Assembly (NCBI GenBank): GCA_023955225.1 | Contig: JAGSGJ010000002.1 | Span: forward strand, 1-64,000 | Direction of reading: 5' to 3' | DNA: 64,000 nt | DNA from: Sulfurovum sp. | GTDB lineage: Bacteria > Campylobacterota > Campylobacteria > Campylobacterales > Sulfurovaceae | Shown here: positions 1 through 7,160 of the stretch, piece after piece | How positions within the stretch are numbered: position 1 is the first letter of the stretch | How the letters are laid out: every line of letters starts with the position of its first letter | Position numbers and translations under genes: made by a program | The notes under the pieces: model-generated | Told to the model about the DNA's origin: nothing | Database searches by the model: none | What the model saw: the letters and a program-made list of their open reading frames with translations, nothing else

Positions 1-107
1 AAATAATAATAAAAATAATATATTTTATAATGCTCAACATGACAAAATGACCTTATATACTTTTTAATTATCATACCATAATCATCTAGTGTAAATTACT
101 TTATAGA

Positions 108-113
108 TATAAT
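108..113 (+). promoter_or_regulatory. candidate -10 element upstream of ubiD
   Basis: A TATAAT hexamer lies 26 bases before the ubiD ATG in a very AT-rich leader. No clear -35 element is visible, as is common for sigma-70 promoters in Campylobacterota. This is a motif match only. Confidence 0.4.
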
Positions 114-138
114 ATTTTAGAAAAAAAGAGGATAAAAA

Positions 139-1959
139 ATGCAAGACGTAGTACAATGGCTCAAAGATAATGGTAATTTAAAGATCATAGATGAACCACT
201 TGATGTGGAACTTGAAATCCCTCATGTTGCCTATGTAGAAGTCAAGACAGATGACTCTCGTCCTATCCTTTTTACAAACCCCATTAACAAAGCTAAAGGT
301 ATAGAGTATGATATGCCTGTACTGATGAATATCTTTGCCAACAAAGAACTGACTGAAAAGATCTTTGGTAAGCATCCTGATGATGTTGCAGAGGGAATAG
401 ATGAACTTCTTAAGCTCAAACCACCCAAAGGTTTTAAAGCGAAGTTGGCGATGCTTCCTAAACTTTTTTCACTGAAAAATGTCTTTCCAAAACGTTTAAA
501 ATTCAGAGGTGAATGTCAAGAGGTCATCATTCCCAAAGATGAGGTAGATCTAGACATACTACCTATACTAAAAACCTGGGAAGAGGACGGTGGTGCTTTT
601 ATCACGATGGGACAGGTGTATACACAGAGTATTGATGGAGAGATGCAAAACCTCGGGATGTACAGACTTCAGCAGTATGATAAAAACAGACTGGGAATGC
701 ACTGGCAGATACATAAAGATGCTTCTCACTTCTTTGACCAGTACCAAAGAGCAGGTAAAAAAATGCCTGTAACAGTGGCCATAGGTGGTGACCCTCTTTA
801 TATCTGGTGTGGACAAGCTCCGATGCCTCATGGTATGTTTGAAATGTTACTCTATGGTTTTGTACGTAATAAAAATGCACAACTGGTAAAATCGATCACA
901 AATGACATTTATATCCCTCGTGATGTGGATGTGGTGATAGAAGGTTTTGTTGACCCTGAACTCATGGAGATAGAAGGGCCTTTTGGCGACCATACGGGTT
1001 ACTATACACTCAAAGAGCCTTTCCCTGTGATGGATGTAGAGACGATCACGATGAAAAAGCATCCGGTATTTCAAGCTACAGTGGTAGGAAAACCACCGTT
1101 GGAAGATAAGTATATGGGTTGGGCAACGGAACGTATCTTCTTACCGATGCTTAAACCTATGGCACCAGATCTCATAGACTATAATATGCCTGAAAATGGG
1201 GTTTTTCATAATCTCATACTGGCAAAGATGAAAACACTCTATAAAGGACATGCACAGCAATTTATGCATGCATTTTGGGGTGTAGGGCAGATGAGTTTTG
1301 TGAAGCATGCACTTTTTGTAGGAGAAGATGCACCTGAACTTGAAGAGAGTAAAGCACTAGCAGTACATATACTCAATAGACTAGACTCAAGTAAGATCCT
1401 CATCACACAAGGGATAGTAGACCATCTTGACCACTCCTCATCAGAACAGTTTGTCGGTGGAAAGCTTGGCGTGGATGCAACTGGAGATGAAGTTGAAGAG
1501 GGTTTGGAAGAGTTACTTTCAGATAAAGAGCTGCTTGAAAAGATACAGGAGATAAGCTCTAGGGTTATCGGACTTAAACAGTATATGAAAAAGACGAAAA
1601 ACCCTATCTGTGTGATTGCCGTTGATAAGAAAAAGTCTCAACTCAAGCTCATTAAAAAGCTCAAAGCTTTAAAAAAACATATCAAGATGCTTGTTATTGT
1701 AGATCATGAGAATAATGACTTGAATGATGCCTATATGCTCATCTGGCGCGTGGTAAACAATATTGATGCCGGCAGAGATGTCATACTTAAGCCGTTTATA
1801 GCGATAGATGCAACCCATAAAAGTGAAGTGGATGGGTATGAAAGAGAATGGCCTGGAGATACTTTCTGTACCAAAGAAGTACTTGATATGCTTCAGGAAA
1901 AAGGGCTTATCGATATAGATGAAGCGTTTATTAAAAAGTTTGGATTACTTCCCTTTTAA
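139..1959 (+). CDS. ubiD: UbiD-family decarboxylase, probably menaquinone (futalosine pathway) decarboxylase
   Basis: At 606 residues this matches the UbiD family of prenylated-FMN-dependent decarboxylases. The conserved EGPFGDHTGYY block is at about residues 278-288, and its acidic residues belong to the family's catalytic/metal site. In Campylobacterota, which make menaquinone by the futalosine route, the UbiD homologue is annotated as the late decarboxylase acting on the dihydroxynaphthoate intermediate; that substrate is inference from lineage. No UbiX prenyltransferase gene is nearby. The start follows a good ribosome-binding site (AAGAGGA) 7 bases upstream. The gene stands alone, and a hairpin follows the stop. 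Confidence 0.85.
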   Translation: MQDVVQWLKDNGNLKIIDEPLDVELEIPHVAYVEVKTDDSRPILFTNPINKAKGIEYDMPVLMNIFANKELTEKIFGKHPDDVAEGIDELLKLKPPKGFKAKLAMLPKLFSLKNVFPKRLKFRGECQEVIIPKDEVDLDILPILKTWEEDGGAFITMGQVYTQSIDGEMQNLGMYRLQQYDKNRLGMHWQIHKDASHFFDQYQRAGKKMPVTVAIGGDPLYIWCGQAPMPHGMFEMLLYGFVRNKNAQLVKSITNDIYIPRDVDVVIEGFVDPELMEIEGPFGDHTGYYTLKEPFPVMDVETITMKKHPVFQATVVGKPPLEDKYMGWATERIFLPMLKPMAPDLIDYNMPENGVFHNLILAKMKTLYKGHAQQFMHAFWGVGQMSFVKHALFVGEDAPELEESKALAVHILNRLDSSKILITQGIVDHLDHSSSEQFVGGKLGVDATGDEVEEGLEELLSDKELLEKIQEISSRVIGLKQYMKKTKNPICVIAVDKKKSQLKLIKKLKALKKHIKMLVIVDHENNDLNDAYMLIWRVVNNIDAGRDVILKPFIAIDATHKSEVDGYEREWPGDTFCTKEVLDMLQEKGLIDIDEAFIKKFGLLPF

Positions 1960-1964
1960 GTAGT

Positions 1965-2043
1965 TCTTTCCCCTGTCATCCTCGTAGATCTACACTCAAA
2001 TTATAACTGAAACTATAGATACCCGTGTCAAGCACGGGAAAGA
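1965..2043 (+). terminator. hairpin after ubiD
   Basis: A perfect 6-bp stem, CCCGTG (2022-2027) and CACGGG (2033-2038) with loop TCAAG, lies inside a wider dyad TCTTTCCC (1965-1972) / GGGAAAGA (2036-2043). A TTTTT run follows about 6 bases later. It could terminate ubiD transcription or be a small palindromic intergenic repeat. Confidence 0.5.
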
Positions 2044-2062
2044 GACAATTTTTAATTTCCCT

Positions 2063-2110
2063 TTAAAGATAATATGATAAAATTTCCTTGTTAATAAAAA
2101 TTATCTTTAA
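2063..2110 (+). promoter_or_regulatory. dyad in the peroxiredoxin leader, operator or ribosome-binding-site hairpin
   Basis: TTAAAGATAAT (2063-2073) and its exact reverse complement ATTATCTTTAA (2100-2110) flank a promoter-like stretch. The right arm runs into the AAGGA ribosome-binding site (2109-2113). It could be a Fur/PerR-type operator or a leader hairpin that hides the ribosome-binding site. Confidence 0.45.
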
Positions 2111-2119
2111 GGAAACAAC

Positions 2120-2716
2120 ATGTTAGTAACTAAAAAAGCTCCAGATTTTACAGCAACAGCTGTACTTGCGAATGGTCAAATTGTAGACGGATTTAATCTT
2201 ATGGAAAACCTAGGTGAAAAGGGTGCAGTACTTTTCTTCTATCCACTAGACTTTACTTTTGTATGTCCATCAGAAATCATCGCATTCTCACACAGAGCAG
2301 CAGAATTCAGAGAAAGAGGCGTAAATATTATCGGTGTATCTGTAGATAGCCAATTCTCACACTTCGCATGGAGAGAAACGCCAGTAGCTGAAGGTGGTAT
2401 CGGTAGAGTTGATATGCCACTTGTAGCAGACCTTTCTAAGCAAATTGCTAGAGACTATGATGTACTTCTTGACGATGCAGTAGCACTTAGAGGTTCATTC
2501 CTTATCGATGCTGACGGTACAGTTAGACATGCAGTAATCAATGACCTTCCACTTGGTAGAAACATTGATGAGATGATCAGAATGGTAGATACTATGCTAT
2601 TTACTAACGAGCATGGTGAAGTATGTCCTGCTGGTTGGGTAAAAGGTGATGAAGGTATGAAAGCTGACACTGCTGGTGTTGCTGAGTATCTTGCAAAACA
2701 CGAAGGTGATTTATAA
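2120..2716 (+). CDS. typical 2-Cys peroxiredoxin (AhpC/Prx1 type)
   Basis: A 198-residue thiol peroxidase that reduces hydrogen peroxide and organic or peroxynitrite peroxides in the cytoplasm. The peroxidatic cysteine is Cys49 in the FVCPSE motif and the resolving cysteine is Cys169 in EVCPAGW; both are intact and length is normal for Prx1/AhpC. No AhpF is adjacent, so the reductant is probably thioredoxin (inference). The AAGGA ribosome-binding site is 6 bases before the ATG and overlaps a dyad that may regulate expression. The next gene encodes a Fur/PerR regulator, which suggests peroxide-responsive control. Confidence 0.92.
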   Translation: MLVTKKAPDFTATAVLANGQIVDGFNLMENLGEKGAVLFFYPLDFTFVCPSEIIAFSHRAAEFRERGVNIIGVSVDSQFSHFAWRETPVAEGGIGRVDMPLVADLSKQIARDYDVLLDDAVALRGSFLIDADGTVRHAVINDLPLGRNIDEMIRMVDTMLFTNEHGEVCPAGWVKGDEGMKADTAGVAEYLAKHEGDL

Positions 2717-2723
2717 CATTACC

Positions 2724-2751
2724 ATATTCTCAAGCCTTAGCTTGGGAATAT
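2724..2751 (+). terminator. hairpin between peroxiredoxin and Fur-family genes
   Basis: ATATTCTCAAGC and GCTTGGGAATAT form a 12-position stem (one T-G pair) around loop CTTA, just after the peroxiredoxin stop. No strong T run follows, so it may be a partial terminator or a transcript-end stabiliser. Confidence 0.5.
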
Positions 2752-2801
2752 ATAGTTGAGTTTATGATCGTAAGCTTATCTATATATTCAAAGGAGAATT
2801 C

Positions 2802-3224
2802 ATGACAGATTATGCAACACTACTCAAAGAGAGTGGGCTTAAAGCTACATTTCAACGTATGAATATATTGGAACGTATAGAAGTGTATGGACATATGTCT
2901 ATCGATACTATCTATGAAGAAGTCATCAAAACACATCCATCACTTTCACTTGCAACGGTGTATAAAAATATCATTTTGATGGTAGAGAAGGGTGTACTTG
3001 TAGAAGTCCCTATCACAGGTAAAAAACCTAAATATGAACTCTTAAAAGAGGATCATATCCATTTGGTTTGTACAGAGTGTGGAGATGTAGAAGATAAACC
3101 ACAACACACAGTTGCAGATGAACTATTCGCTTCTATGACACAGAAAGAAAACTTTACCTTAAGTAAGCAGCAGGTTAATCTTTATGGGGTGTGTAATTAC
3201 TGTAAAGTTGAAGAAGCTTCTTAA
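2802..3224 (+). CDS. perR: Fur-family transcriptional regulator, PerR-like
   Basis: A 140-residue Fur-superfamily metalloregulator. The N-terminal winged helix includes the recognition-helix motif SLATVYKNI (about residues 49-57), and the C-terminal dimerisation domain has two CxxC zinc sites, Cys90/Cys93 and Cys131/Cys134, plus His85 and His87. Lying next to a peroxiredoxin and facing a superoxide dismutase operon, it is more likely PerR than iron-sensing Fur; that is inference from context. The ribosome-binding site AAAGGAG is 6 bases before the ATG. Its 3' end overlaps the convergent sodX gene by 4 bases. Confidence 0.82.
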   Translation: MTDYATLLKESGLKATFQRMNILERIEVYGHMSIDTIYEEVIKTHPSLSLATVYKNIILMVEKGVLVEVPITGKKPKYELLKEDHIHLVCTECGDVEDKPQHTVADELFASMTQKENFTLSKQQVNLYGVCNYCKVEEAS

Positions 3225-3499
3225 AATTTAAAGAGTACTTTATACTTTATCTCATTTAGTTTCAGACCTCCAAAGTTTCGACTATCGATACTCATAGGGT
3301 TTGTACCCTCTACAAAATAACTGTACTTATCAATCGATTTTACCCGCTTGATCATCATGCCATAAGCATCTTTTTCAAACACTACGGTGTCATCTACTTT
3401 GATACTGGTATTTTTAAATACTTTACGACAGATCACTCTCTGCCCATCTTTATAGTATGGATACAGAGAGTCACCGGATATTTTAAAGAGTTGAAGCAT
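3221..3499 (-). CDS. sodX: nickel-SOD maturation protease (S24/S26 family)
   Basis: A 92-residue small serine-lysine peptidase of the signal-peptidase/LexA superfamily. The nucleophile is Ser11 in SGDSLYP and the general base Lys51 in MIKRVK. Homologues encoded beside nickel superoxide dismutase remove the SOD leader so that the new N-terminal His and cysteines can bind nickel. Here it starts inside the sodN stop (TAATG overlap), so the two are translationally coupled. No transmembrane segment is obvious, consistent with a cytoplasmic processing enzyme. It would be an unassigned S24 peptidase without the sodN neighbour. Confidence 0.85.
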   Translation of the reverse strand: MLQLFKISGDSLYPYYKDGQRVICRKVFKNTSIKVDDTVVFEKDAYGMMIKRVKSIDKYSYFVEGTNPMSIDSRNFGGLKLNEIKYKVLFKF

Positions 3500-3957
3500 T
3501 AGAGTACAGGGTAGACCACATCTTCGTTTGGTGCATAAGGAGATTTAGCTACTTTTGTCTCTACCCCTTTGATCTTCCAGAAAATTTCTGCAAACTTATT
3601 GACTTCAGCCAAAAGTTCCATTGCTTTTTCTCTTGACACATGTTGTTTTGCTGCTCCACCCAACATCATAATGTTATGGACTACAGTATGAATCTCTGGG
3701 TTTACTGCAAGGTGTGGAGGTTTGATAAAGTCACCCCAGATAATACGGATCTCTTCTTTACATTTGATCGCTTCAGACTCTTTGACTGCAACATATCGTG
3801 CCATATCATTATGGTAAGCTGCATCATGTTCTCCTTGTGCTGCCAACATAAGATCAACCATTCTTATGACTGATAGTGCTGCAATTTGTGCAGCACTTGG
3901 ATCGTATATTCCACAAGGCACATCACAATGTGCTTTTACTTCTTTGATGTTAAACAT
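3499..3957 (-). CDS. sodN: nickel superoxide dismutase
   Basis: A 152-residue protein carrying the diagnostic nickel-hook sequence HCDVPCGIYDP at residues 10-20, after a nine-residue leader (MFNIKEVKA). Cleavage before His10 would expose His1, Cys2 and Cys6 of the mature enzyme, the ligands known for NiSOD, with the conserved Tyr at position 9. The enzyme dismutates superoxide to oxygen and hydrogen peroxide in the cytoplasm. The rest is the expected helical bundle. It is preceded by an AAAAGGA ribosome-binding site and a strong 21-bp hairpin, and followed by its protease. A nickel permease lies upstream. Confidence 0.94.
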   Translation of the reverse strand: MFNIKEVKAHCDVPCGIYDPSAAQIAALSVIRMVDLMLAAQGEHDAAYHNDMARYVAVKESEAIKCKEEIRIIWGDFIKPPHLAVNPEIHTVVHNIMMLGGAAKQHVSREKAMELLAEVNKFAEIFWKIKGVETKVAKSPYAPNEDVVYPVL

Positions 3958-3987
3958 TTTATATCCTTTTTATTTTATTTGATGGCG

Positions 3988-4040
3988 CATACTGCCAACT
4001 TAAATTACACGTTAGATCAGTAATCTAAGTTGGCAGTATG
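3988..4040 (-). promoter_or_regulatory. 21-bp stem-loop between the ankyrin gene and sodN
   Basis: Positions 3988-4008 and 4020-4040 form a 21-bp inverted repeat with one G-U-compatible mismatch and an 11-base loop. The upstream arm lies in the last codons of the ankyrin gene; the downstream arm is 31 bases before the sodN start. No T run follows directly. A processing or stability element giving higher sodN than upstream message, or a partial terminator, would fit. Confidence 0.65.
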
Positions 4041-4532
4041 GGCACCTCTTTGTGTTAGTAGTCTGATCATATCCTCACTTTCGTAGTGATATGCGTAGGC
4101 CAATGCTGTGTTATTGTGCTGGTCTTTGTTTTCTAAATCTACACCTTCTTCCAAAAGAAGTGTTGCTATCTCTATGTTGTTTTTATAGACGGCATAATGT
4201 AATGCAGGTAGACCACTTGCAACAGGTTTTGTCAGATCACATCCCATGGTAATGAGTGTTTTAAGTACCTGATGATGTTCATGAAAAATACTCCAGAAGA
4301 GAGCATTCCTTCCTTTTGGATCTGTGATCTCTACATTGAGTCCAGTATTACGCAATGATGCGATTTCTTCATGTAAATTTAAAGAGATAAGTTCAAATAG
4401 TAAACACCAGCCTTCTTCTGACTGATAGTTGATCTCAGCACCATTCATGAGAAGCTGTTTGACCGTTTGTATATCTGTCGCATTTAGAATAAGTTCAGAG
4501 GACAAAGCATCTTGCAAGGTATTACAGGACAC
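4017..4532 (-). CDS. ankyrin-repeat protein in the nickel-SOD operon
   Basis: A 171-residue protein made almost wholly of about four ankyrin repeats; repeat-type sequences such as GRNALFWSI, GLPALHYAVYKNNIEIATLLLEEG and HNNTALAYAYHYE are visible. No signal peptide or enzyme domain is seen, so it probably acts as a cytoplasmic binding scaffold. Small ankyrin proteins beside catalase genes in Campylobacter and Pseudomonas help cofactor delivery or activity; by analogy this one may assist nickel handling or SodN maturation, which is inference. The start is a GTG behind an AGGG site and overlaps the end of the permease gene by 11 bases. Confidence 0.8.
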   Translation of the reverse strand: MSCNTLQDALSSELILNATDIQTVKQLLMNGAEINYQSEEGWCLLFELISLNLHEEIASLRNTGLNVEITDPKGRNALFWSIFHEHHQVLKTLITMGCDLTKPVASGLPALHYAVYKNNIEIATLLLEEGVDLENKDQHNNTALAYAYHYESEDMIRLLTQRGAHTANLDY

Positions 4533-5163
4533 GAGTAATCCCTGTAAGGTTGTATGTTCCTATAAAGATAGATAACATACCAACTGTAAGTATACCGTAG
4601 CGCAAAGCATTGAAAGACTGGATCAGGTTTTCATTGATCAGGTAGATCAAGTACCCAAAGAGTAAAAAAACAATACTCACACCAATGATAAACGCAAGTA
4701 TCATTTCAATACCGACATTTTGATGAGAGATAATACTCAGTGTTACAAGCATACCGCGTATACCACCGACCCCCATTAGCAATCCAAGTGATAACAGCAT
4801 ACTTTTGTCGTGTAAATGGGCATCTTTATAGTAGATATGTGTATGATGGTCTGACGCATGTTTATGATGGTCTACACGGATTTTATTTGTAATAGCCAAG
4901 TAGACCAGGTAGAGTCCCATTAAAACTATGACAGCGGATGAGATGATGTCTCCGTATTGTAGGATGTTTTGATTGGCTATTTGACCTACAAAAAGGGCAA
5001 GTAGGTAAAGTATAGTACCATGACCCACTGCAAAAAGCAGGGAAAGCATGAATGCTTCTTTCTTATTTTTTCCAATCGAAAAGAGGGCAATAGCAGAAAG
5101 ATGATCAGGTCCTAAAGCATGAAGTATGCCATAATAAAGTATTATCAGTAGGCCAAAATCCAT
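4522..5163 (-). CDS. NicO/UreH-type nickel permease
   Basis: A 213-residue polytopic membrane protein with about six hydrophobic segments. The first has HALGPDHLSAI, the H-x4-DH signature used for Ni/Co recognition in the NicO, HupE/UreJ and NiCoT families. A cytoplasmic-type His-rich loop lies near residues 98-118 (HHKHASDHHTHIYYKDAHLH). It is first in an operon with the ankyrin gene, sodN and sodX, so the likely job is to bring in nickel for SodN; RcnA-type export is the alternative. The ribosome-binding site AAAGGA is 6 bases from the ATG, and a Fur/PerR-like dyad lies upstream. Confidence 0.8.
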   Translation of the reverse strand: MDFGLLIILYYGILHALGPDHLSAIALFSIGKNKKEAFMLSLLFAVGHGTILYLLALFVGQIANQNILQYGDIISSAVIVLMGLYLVYLAITNKIRVDHHKHASDHHTHIYYKDAHLHDKSMLLSLGLLMGVGGIRGMLVTLSIISHQNVGIEMILAFIIGVSIVFLLFGYLIYLINENLIQSFNALRYGILTVGMLSIFIGTYNLTGITRVL

Positions 5164-5176
5164 TCATTATCCTTTC

Positions 5177-5228
5177 TATAATTTATATTAATCTATAGAT
5201 ATAAATTTAGTATAGTTATAAATTATAA
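5177..5228 (-). promoter_or_regulatory. Fur/PerR-like operator dyads upstream of the nickel permease
   Basis: TTATAAATTATAA (5216-5228) is a perfect 6-1-6 palindrome close to the PerR-box consensus TTATAATNATTATAA. A second arm, TATAATTTATA (5177-5187), is the exact reverse complement of the 11 bases TATAAATTATA within it. The site precedes the nickel permease-ankyrin-sodN operon, and the Fur/PerR gene is 2 kb away. AT-richness makes chance matches possible. Confidence 0.45.
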
Positions 5229-5303
5229 AAGTGGACTTAAGGAAGAGAAGAAAAAAGAAGAAGAGTAAAATTTAAGATATTACTCTTTATGGAGGGTATT
5301 GTT

Positions 5304-5990
5304 TTATTTAAAAAGAGCAGAACCTATACGTACAAGGTTTGACCCACATTTGATAGCCAATTCATAATCACTGCTCATACCCATAGAACAAATAGTGGCA
5401 CCATCTTTTTCCAACTTCTCATAAATACTGTGGGTAGTCTCAAAACTTTGTTGTATGAGTTTTGTCTCTTCACTGTGGGCACCTATGGTCATAACACCTT
5501 TAAGATTGATCTGAGGACAGGTTTCTTTTATCGTTTGATAGAGATCAACCGCTTCTTCACTGCTTACGCCTGACTTACTCTCTTCATTGGCAGCATTGAT
5601 CTGAAGCAGGCAGTTCATTTTTGTCTCTTTGAGTAAAAGTTTTTTGTTAAGTTCATTGGCCAATTCTACACTGTCAAGTGACTGCATAAGAGTAGGGCGT
5701 AGATCTATAAGATTATTGATCTTGTTTTTTTGGAGTGTACCAATCATGTGCCACTCAAGTGGAAGTGCATCAAGTGCTTCCATACGTTCTTTAAGTTGTT
5801 GTACCTGGTTTTCACCAAAGGCTCTTTGTCCCAATTCATACAGTGTAGAGATGTTTTCCAGTTCAGTGTATTTAGCCACGGTTACAAGTTTTACAATGTG
5901 GTGTTCACTCACTGTTATACGTGCTTGTTCTATGTTCCAGATCACTTCATCCAGATTTGCTCTTAAGTGTTCTTTGTCTAATATTGACAT
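5304..5990 (-). CDS. yggS: YggS-family pyridoxal phosphate homeostasis protein
   Basis: A 228-residue PLP-binding TIM-barrel protein of the YggS/PROSC family, which has no known catalysis and buffers pyridoxal phosphate. The lysine binding PLP is Lys40 in LVTVAKYTE; the typical blocks FGENQVQQL, WHMIGTLQKNK, GVMTIG and CSMGMSSDYELAIKCGSNLVRIGSALF are present. The ATG at 5990 is chosen because GGGGAGG lies 8 bases upstream; an in-frame codon at 6023 would overlap rseP and has no such site. It begins one base after the rseP stop, so the two form an operon. Confidence 0.92.
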   Translation of the reverse strand: MSILDKEHLRANLDEVIWNIEQARITVSEHHIVKLVTVAKYTELENISTLYELGQRAFGENQVQQLKERMEALDALPLEWHMIGTLQKNKINNLIDLRPTLMQSLDSVELANELNKKLLLKETKMNCLLQINAANEESKSGVSSEEAVDLYQTIKETCPQINLKGVMTIGAHSEETKLIQQSFETTHSIYEKLEKDGATICSMGMSSDYELAIKCGSNLVRIGSALFK

Positions 5991-5991
5991 A

Positions 5992-7050
5992 TTAATTTCC
6001 TCCCCAAAGTCTATTGATATCATTATACAGTCCTAACATCATAAGACTGATCAGTATGGCCCAACCTACAAGTGTGATGTATGTCATCACCTGCTCACTG
6101 GCAGTTTTACCTGTAAGCATCTCATAAAGGTTAAACATTATGTGTCCACCATCCAGTGCAGGTATAGGAAGCAGATTAAGCACACCCAAGTTCACTGAAA
6201 TAAGCGCAGTAAAAAAGAAAAGAGCAAGTATACCAGCAGAGCTTGCTTCAGCGGTGACATCTACAATAGTGATGATACCCCCTAATTTATCTGTACCTAC
6301 GACTCCCGTGATCAGTTTCTGTACACTCTCAACAATGAGTAAAGAAGCTTTTTTTGTCTCATTCCATGCATAATCAAGACCATCTATAAAACCGAAGTAG
6401 ACGGTTGTTTGTTTGCCTAATGGACTGATACCGATGATACGTCTGGTGATCTTTTCTCCAAAGACATTTTTATCTTCTATGATCTTTGGTGTAAGTTGCA
6501 CTGTGATCAGCTGTTGTTCGCGTTCTACGATAAGCGTTATGTCACCTTTGTCACCATTAATATTTTTACCGATATTTTCCCAATAGAGGATGTTGTTACC
6601 ATTGACCTGGACGATTTTGTCTTCTTTGGTCAGCCCGGCTCTAAATGCAGGTGTGTCTTTCCCCACTTCTCCTACATAAGGCAAGAGCTTAGGGACTCCA
6701 ATGTTGGCAATAGCAAAATAAAGTAGAAAAGCCAGTAGAAAATTGGCAAAAGGGCCAGCCAATAAGATGATGATACGCTGCCATGGTTTTTTTACATTGT
6801 AAGAGTCATCATCATAAGAAATTGCTGTAGGATCAGAGTCATCCTGCCCTTTCATTTTGACATAACCGCCAAGAGGGATAGCTGAGAGACTCCATTCTGT
6901 TTTTCCTATCATTTTGGAGTAAAGTTTTTTACCAAAACCTATGCTGAAGACATCGACCTGTACACCAAAAAAACGTGCTGCAGCGAAGTGTCCAAGTTCA
7001 TGAAAAAAGATAAGTACCGATAAGACTAAAAGTGCAACTATAATGCCCAT
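5992..7050 (-). CDS. rseP: RseP-type site-2 zinc metalloprotease (M50)
   Basis: A 352-residue inner-membrane intramembrane protease. The zinc site HELGH is at residues 17-21 in the first transmembrane helix, a PDZ domain follows in the middle (around residues 115-200), and the third ligand motif LDGGH sits near residue 300 before the last helix. Family members cut anti-sigma factors or remnant signal peptides within the membrane; no anti-sigma substrate is encoded here. The ribosome-binding site AGAGGAA is about 6 bases before the ATG. Campylobacter places this gene beside pgsA, which is 2.6 kb away here. Confidence 0.92.
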   Translation of the reverse strand: MGIIVALLVLSVLIFFHELGHFAAARFFGVQVDVFSIGFGKKLYSKMIGKTEWSLSAIPLGGYVKMKGQDDSDPTAISYDDDSYNVKKPWQRIIILLAGPFANFLLAFLLYFAIANIGVPKLLPYVGEVGKDTPAFRAGLTKEDKIVQVNGNNILYWENIGKNINGDKGDITLIVEREQQLITVQLTPKIIEDKNVFGEKITRRIIGISPLGKQTTVYFGFIDGLDYAWNETKKASLLIVESVQKLITGVVGTDKLGGIITIVDVTAEASSAGILALFFFTALISVNLGVLNLLPIPALDGGHIMFNLYEMLTGKTASEQVMTYITLVGWAILISLMMLGLYNDINRLWGGN

Positions 7051-7160
7051 AAAATTCCTCTATTCTAATATACTGAATTATATCCAAGTGTTGTAAAAAA
7101 TTGATATAGTTTAAAAAGATAATGAAAAATTTTGCTAAAATAAACTATAAGGATAATAAG

